Shown here piece after piece: positions 61,375-64,000 of a stretch of 64,000 nt of DNA. The number at the start of each line of letters is the position of its first letter. Within the stretch, counting starts at the first letter, position 1. Made by a program: the position numbers and the translations under genes. The notes below the pieces were generated by a model. It had not been told where the DNA came from, did not search any database, and saw only the letters and a program-made list of their open reading frames with translations. Source of the stretch: Mycolicibacter sp. MU0102 (GTDB lineage: Bacteria > Actinomycetota > Actinomycetes > Mycobacteriales > Mycobacteriaceae); the NCBI RefSeq assembly GCF_963378105.1, contig NZ_OY726398.1, forward strand, positions 1,116,001-1,180,000, in the 5' to 3' direction.

Positions 61375-62513
61375 CGATCGCCCCCTCCGACGCCGCCTCA
61401 GCGCCGGAAATCCGTAAAGGACTCGCAGGCGTCGTTGTCGACACCACGTCGATCTCCAAAGTGGTGCCGGAGACCAACTCGCTGACCTACCGCGGCTATC
61501 CCGTGCAGGACCTGGCCGCGCACTGCAGCTTCGAGCAGGTCGCTTACCTGCTCTGGCACGGTGAGCTGCCGACCGACGCCGAACTGGCACTGTTCTGCCA
61601 GCGCGAGCGGGCGGCCCGGCGGGCGGACCGGTCGCTGCTGTCGCTGGTGGAAAAGCTCCCGGAGAACTGCCACCCGATGGACGTGGTGCGCACTGCGATC
61701 AGCTACCTGGGTGCCGAGGACGCCGAAGAGGACGATCCGTCCGAGTCGGCGAACTTCGCCAAGGCGCTGCGGATGTTCGCGGTGCTGCCGACGATCGTGG
61801 CCGCGGACATGCGCCGCCGGCGCGGGCTGGACCCGATCGGGCCGCACAGCCACCTCGGCTACTCGGAGAACTTCCTGCGGATGTGCTTCGGTGAGGTGCC
61901 CGAGCCGGTGATCGTGCAGGCATTCGAGCAGTCCATGACCCTCTACGCCGAGCACAGCTTCAACGCGTCCACCTTCGCCGCGCGGGTGGTCACCTCCACC
62001 CAGTCCGACATCTACAGCGCGGTCACCGCGGCCATCGGCGCGCTCAAGGGCTCGCTGCACGGCGGGGCCAACGAGGCGGTCATGCACGACATGATCGAGA
62101 TCGGTGAGCCGGCCAACGCCGCAGAGTGGCTACACGGCAAGCTGTCTCGCAAGGACAAGGTGATGGGCTTCGGGCACCGGGTGTACAAGCACGGTGACTC
62201 CCGGGTGCCGACCATGAAGGCGGCGCTGGAGCGGGTGGTGGCGGCCCGCGGCGGCCAGCGCTGGTTGGACATCTACCAGATCCTGGAGGCCGAGATGTTC
62301 GCCGCCACCGCGATCAAGCCCAACCTGGACTTCCCGACCGGTCCGGCCTACTACCTGATGGGCTTCGACATCCCGATGTTCACCCCGCTGTTCGTGATGA
62401 GCCGCATCACCGGGTGGACCGCGCACATCATCGAGCAGACCGCGTCCAACGCGCTGATCCGTCCGCTGAGTGCCTATTCGGGAAGTCCGCAGCGCGTCGT
62501 CGGCGCGATCTGA
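61371..62513 (+). CDS. prpC: 2-methylcitrate synthase
   Basis: A 380-residue citrate synthase-fold enzyme condensing propionyl-CoA with oxaloacetate (Rv1131/gltA1 orthologue). LHGGANEAV and FGHRVYKHGDSR hold the active-site His residues, with the Asp in NLDFPTGPAYYLMGF. SFNASTFAARVVTSTQSD is the family block. The ATG overlaps the prpB stop. The short citrate synthase length and operon context make the 2-methylcitrate function firm, though it may also make citrate. Confidence 0.95.
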   Translation: MTIAPSDAASAPEIRKGLAGVVVDTTSISKVVPETNSLTYRGYPVQDLAAHCSFEQVAYLLWHGELPTDAELALFCQRERAARRADRSLLSLVEKLPENCHPMDVVRTAISYLGAEDAEEDDPSESANFAKALRMFAVLPTIVAADMRRRRGLDPIGPHSHLGYSENFLRMCFGEVPEPVIVQAFEQSMTLYAEHSFNASTFAARVVTSTQSDIYSAVTAAIGALKGSLHGGANEAVMHDMIEIGEPANAAEWLHGKLSRKDKVMGFGHRVYKHGDSRVPTMKAALERVVAARGGQRWLDIYQILEAEMFAATAIKPNLDFPTGPAYYLMGFDIPMFTPLFVMSRITGWTAHIIEQTASNALIRPLSAYSGSPQRVVGAI

Positions 62514-62529
62514 GGTTCGCCCCGGGGGC

Positions 62530-62535
62530 TACCAT
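62530..62535 (+). promoter_or_regulatory. Putative -10 hexamer TACCAT
   Basis: A TANNNT element six bases before the ATG of the acyl-CoA dehydrogenase gene, suggesting that it has its own leaderless transcript instead of only prp read-through. Confidence 0.4.
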
Positions 62536-62541
62536 CCGGGG

Positions 62542-63702
62542 ATGTCGCAACTGTTCCCCGATTACCGCCCGCTCTGGGAGACCGACCAGCACCGCGAACT
62601 GCGCAAGCACGCCGCGGAGTTCCTGCGCAAGGAGGCCACCCCGCACCAGGAGCGCTGGGTCGCCCAACACGGTGTGGACCGCGAATTCTGGAACAAGGCC
62701 GGTGACGCCGGGCTGCTGGGACTGGATCTGCCCGAGGAGTTCGGCGGAGCCGGCGGCGACTACGCCATGCACTCGGTGGTCCAGGAAGAACTGGTCTACG
62801 CCCACGACCAGTGCTTCGGCTTCTCGGTGCATTCGCCGATCGTGGCGCACTACCTGTACGCCTACGGCAACGACGAGCAACGCAAACGCTGGCTGCCCAA
62901 GGTCATCAGCGGTGAGGCGGTGCTGGCCATCGCGATGACCGAGCCGGGCACCGGCTCGGATCTGCAGTCGGTGCGCACCACCGCGGTGCGCGACGGCGAC
63001 CACTACGTCATCAACGGCTCGAAGACGTTCATCTCCAACGGGACCCACTGCGATCTGCTGGTGATCGTCGCCAAGACCGACCCGTCCCAGGGGGCGGCCG
63101 GGGTGTCGCTGGTCGTCGCCGAGACCAACGGACTGGCCGGCTTCGAACGTGGCCGGGTGCTGCAGAAGATCGGACAGCATGGCCAGGACACCCGAGAGTT
63201 GTTCTTCACCGACATGCGGGTGCCGGTCGCCAACCTGCTCGGGGAGAAGGAAGGCCTGGGCTTCTACCAGCTGATGGACCAGCTGGCCCGCGAGCGGCTC
63301 ATCATCGGGACGCTGTGCGCGGCACTGGCCGAGGCCGCCGTGCTGGAGGCCATCCGCTACTCCAAGGAACGCGAGGCGTTCGGCCGGCCGATCGGCAACT
63401 TTCAGCACACCAAATTCGTGCTGGCCGAATGCAAGACGGACACGCTCGCGATCAAAACCCTGGTCGACTACGCGATCAGCCAGTACGTCGGCGGCAAGAA
63501 CGATCCGATGACCGCCTCGATGGCCAAACTGTTCGCCGCGGAGAAATCCGATCAGGTGGTCGACAAGTGCCTGCAGATCTTCGGCGGCTACGGCTACATG
63601 GCCGAATACCCGATCGCCAACATGTACACCGGTTCGCGGGTGAACCGGATCTACGGCGGCACCAGCGAGATCATGAAGGAGATCATCAGCCGATCGCTGT
63701 GA
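62542..63702 (+). CDS. Acyl-CoA dehydrogenase
   Basis: A 386-residue flavoprotein oxidising an acyl-CoA to the trans-2-enoyl-CoA. The FAD/substrate blocks AIAMTEPGTGSDL and the C-terminal YGGTSEIMKEIISRSL region are intact, and the LQIFGGYGYMAEYPI helix is typical. The likely catalytic Glu is in RVNRIYGGTSE. Chain-length preference cannot be told. Position behind the prp operon suggests catabolism of a propionyl-CoA-yielding substrate such as a branched or odd-chain acid. Its 3' end overlaps the convergent P450 gene by 17 bases. Confidence 0.93.
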   Translation: MSQLFPDYRPLWETDQHRELRKHAAEFLRKEATPHQERWVAQHGVDREFWNKAGDAGLLGLDLPEEFGGAGGDYAMHSVVQEELVYAHDQCFGFSVHSPIVAHYLYAYGNDEQRKRWLPKVISGEAVLAIAMTEPGTGSDLQSVRTTAVRDGDHYVINGSKTFISNGTHCDLLVIVAKTDPSQGAAGVSLVVAETNGLAGFERGRVLQKIGQHGQDTRELFFTDMRVPVANLLGEKEGLGFYQLMDQLARERLIIGTLCAALAEAAVLEAIRYSKEREAFGRPIGNFQHTKFVLAECKTDTLAIKTLVDYAISQYVGGKNDPMTASMAKLFAAEKSDQVVDKCLQIFGGYGYMAEYPIANMYTGSRVNRIYGGTSEIMKEIISRSL

Positions 63703-64000
63703 GCTCCAGGTGCTCGAGCCGGCGTACCAACAGGCTGGGCAGCCAACGGCTGGCCTCCGCGACGCCGATGTGTGCGGTGCGTGCCAGCAGTTCGCCGATC
63801 ACGATTCTGGCCTCCTGGCGGGCCAGGGCGGCGCCGACGCAGAAATGCGCGCCCTTGCCGAAGGCCAGGTGACTTTGCGGCGGACGGTCCAAGCGGAATT
63901 CGTTCGGCTCGGCGTAACGCGACGGGTCCCGGTTGGCTGCGCCCCACAGCAGCAACAGGCGTGATCCGGCCGGCAGGTCTACCCCGCCGAGGCGGGTGTC
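63686..64000 (-). CDS. Cytochrome P450, C-terminal part
   Basis: The last 104 residues of a bacterial P450; the gene continues beyond the window. The haem-binding loop FGKGAHFCVGAALARQEA gives the Cys thiolate ligand, preceded by LLLLWGAANRDPSRYAEPNEFRLDR and the VDLPAGSRL block of the beta-2 region. The subfamily cannot be determined from this part. It is convergent to the acyl-CoA dehydrogenase. Confidence 0.93.
   Translation of the reverse strand, partial: DTRLGGVDLPAGSRLLLLWGAANRDPSRYAEPNEFRLDRPPQSHLAFGKGAHFCVGAALARQEARIVIGELLARTAHIGVAEASRWLPSLLVRRLEHLELTAIG

Overview
The window is a GC-rich actinobacterial chromosome segment and almost certainly comes from a mycobacterium (Mycobacteriaceae). 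It carries a mycothiol amidase (mca), a PPE protein, DUF732 secreted proteins, a PE-PPE-domain hydrolase, a PknD-type kinase, an sMTL-13-like lectin and a 3-beta-HSD. The order of its backbone genes follows the M. tuberculosis H37Rv interval of about Rv1082 to Rv1131, from memory of that genome. It is not M. tuberculosis: it has prpB and arr, and the Rv1102c-Rv1105, Rv1113-Rv1119c, zwf1 and gnd2 genes are not seen at the expected places. I cannot name the species. I found no tRNA, rRNA, CRISPR array, insertion sequence, integrase or phage gene.

Layout. 0-9 kb: end of mca and its coupled membrane protein, then an insertion (DUF732 protein, orphan PPE, orphan PstS), the Rv1084-like thioredoxin/glycosidase-like protein, a ketosteroid isomerase, a hemolysin III protein, the short-chain Z-prenyl diphosphate synthase and an unknown membrane protein. 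9-17 kb: a small membrane protein behind an inverted repeat, a frameshifted DUF732/proline-repeat gene, then coaA, a DUF885 metalloprotein, glyA, desA2, phoH2 with a candidate antitoxin frame, and a NodB deacetylase lipoprotein. 17-22 kb is accessory: secreted ricin-B lectin, an MpaB/DUF2236 oxygenase with its TetR gene and an operator overlapping the promoter, a cysteine-repeat lipoprotein and an MFS transporter. 21.5-29 kb: fum, glpX, DUF4245, an inserted kinase with an NHL sensor, an AI-2E-family permease and an epimerase.

29-37 kb is accessory and regulatory: a large LuxR ATPase regulator, two matching palindromes, small genes, a His-rich 61-residue frame coupled to a PE-PPE hydrolase, and a 1069-residue cyclase/ATPase. 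37-46 kb returns to the backbone: 3-beta-HSD with a KstR-like operator, xseB, xseA, the Rv1109c homologue, ispH, a SulP transporter, the Rv1111c homologue and ychF. 46-53 kb is a second accessory island between ychF and the Rv1120c-like cyclase. It contains arr and a YjaB-like acetyltransferase fused to an AadA-like adenylyltransferase, plus OsmC, a quinol monooxygenase-like protein and small proteins. 53-64 kb: cyclase, two alpha/beta hydrolases, the Rv1125-like acyltransferase, DoxX, prpR divergent from prpD-prpB-prpC (the full methylcitrate cycle for propionyl-CoA from odd-chain lipid or sterol), an acyl-CoA dehydrogenase and the end of a cytochrome P450.

Start sites were moved from the longest frame where homology, Shine-Dalgarno sites or overlap argued for it. 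Many genes have a TANNNT hexamer 6-9 bases before the start codon, which suggests leaderless mRNAs, common in mycobacteria.
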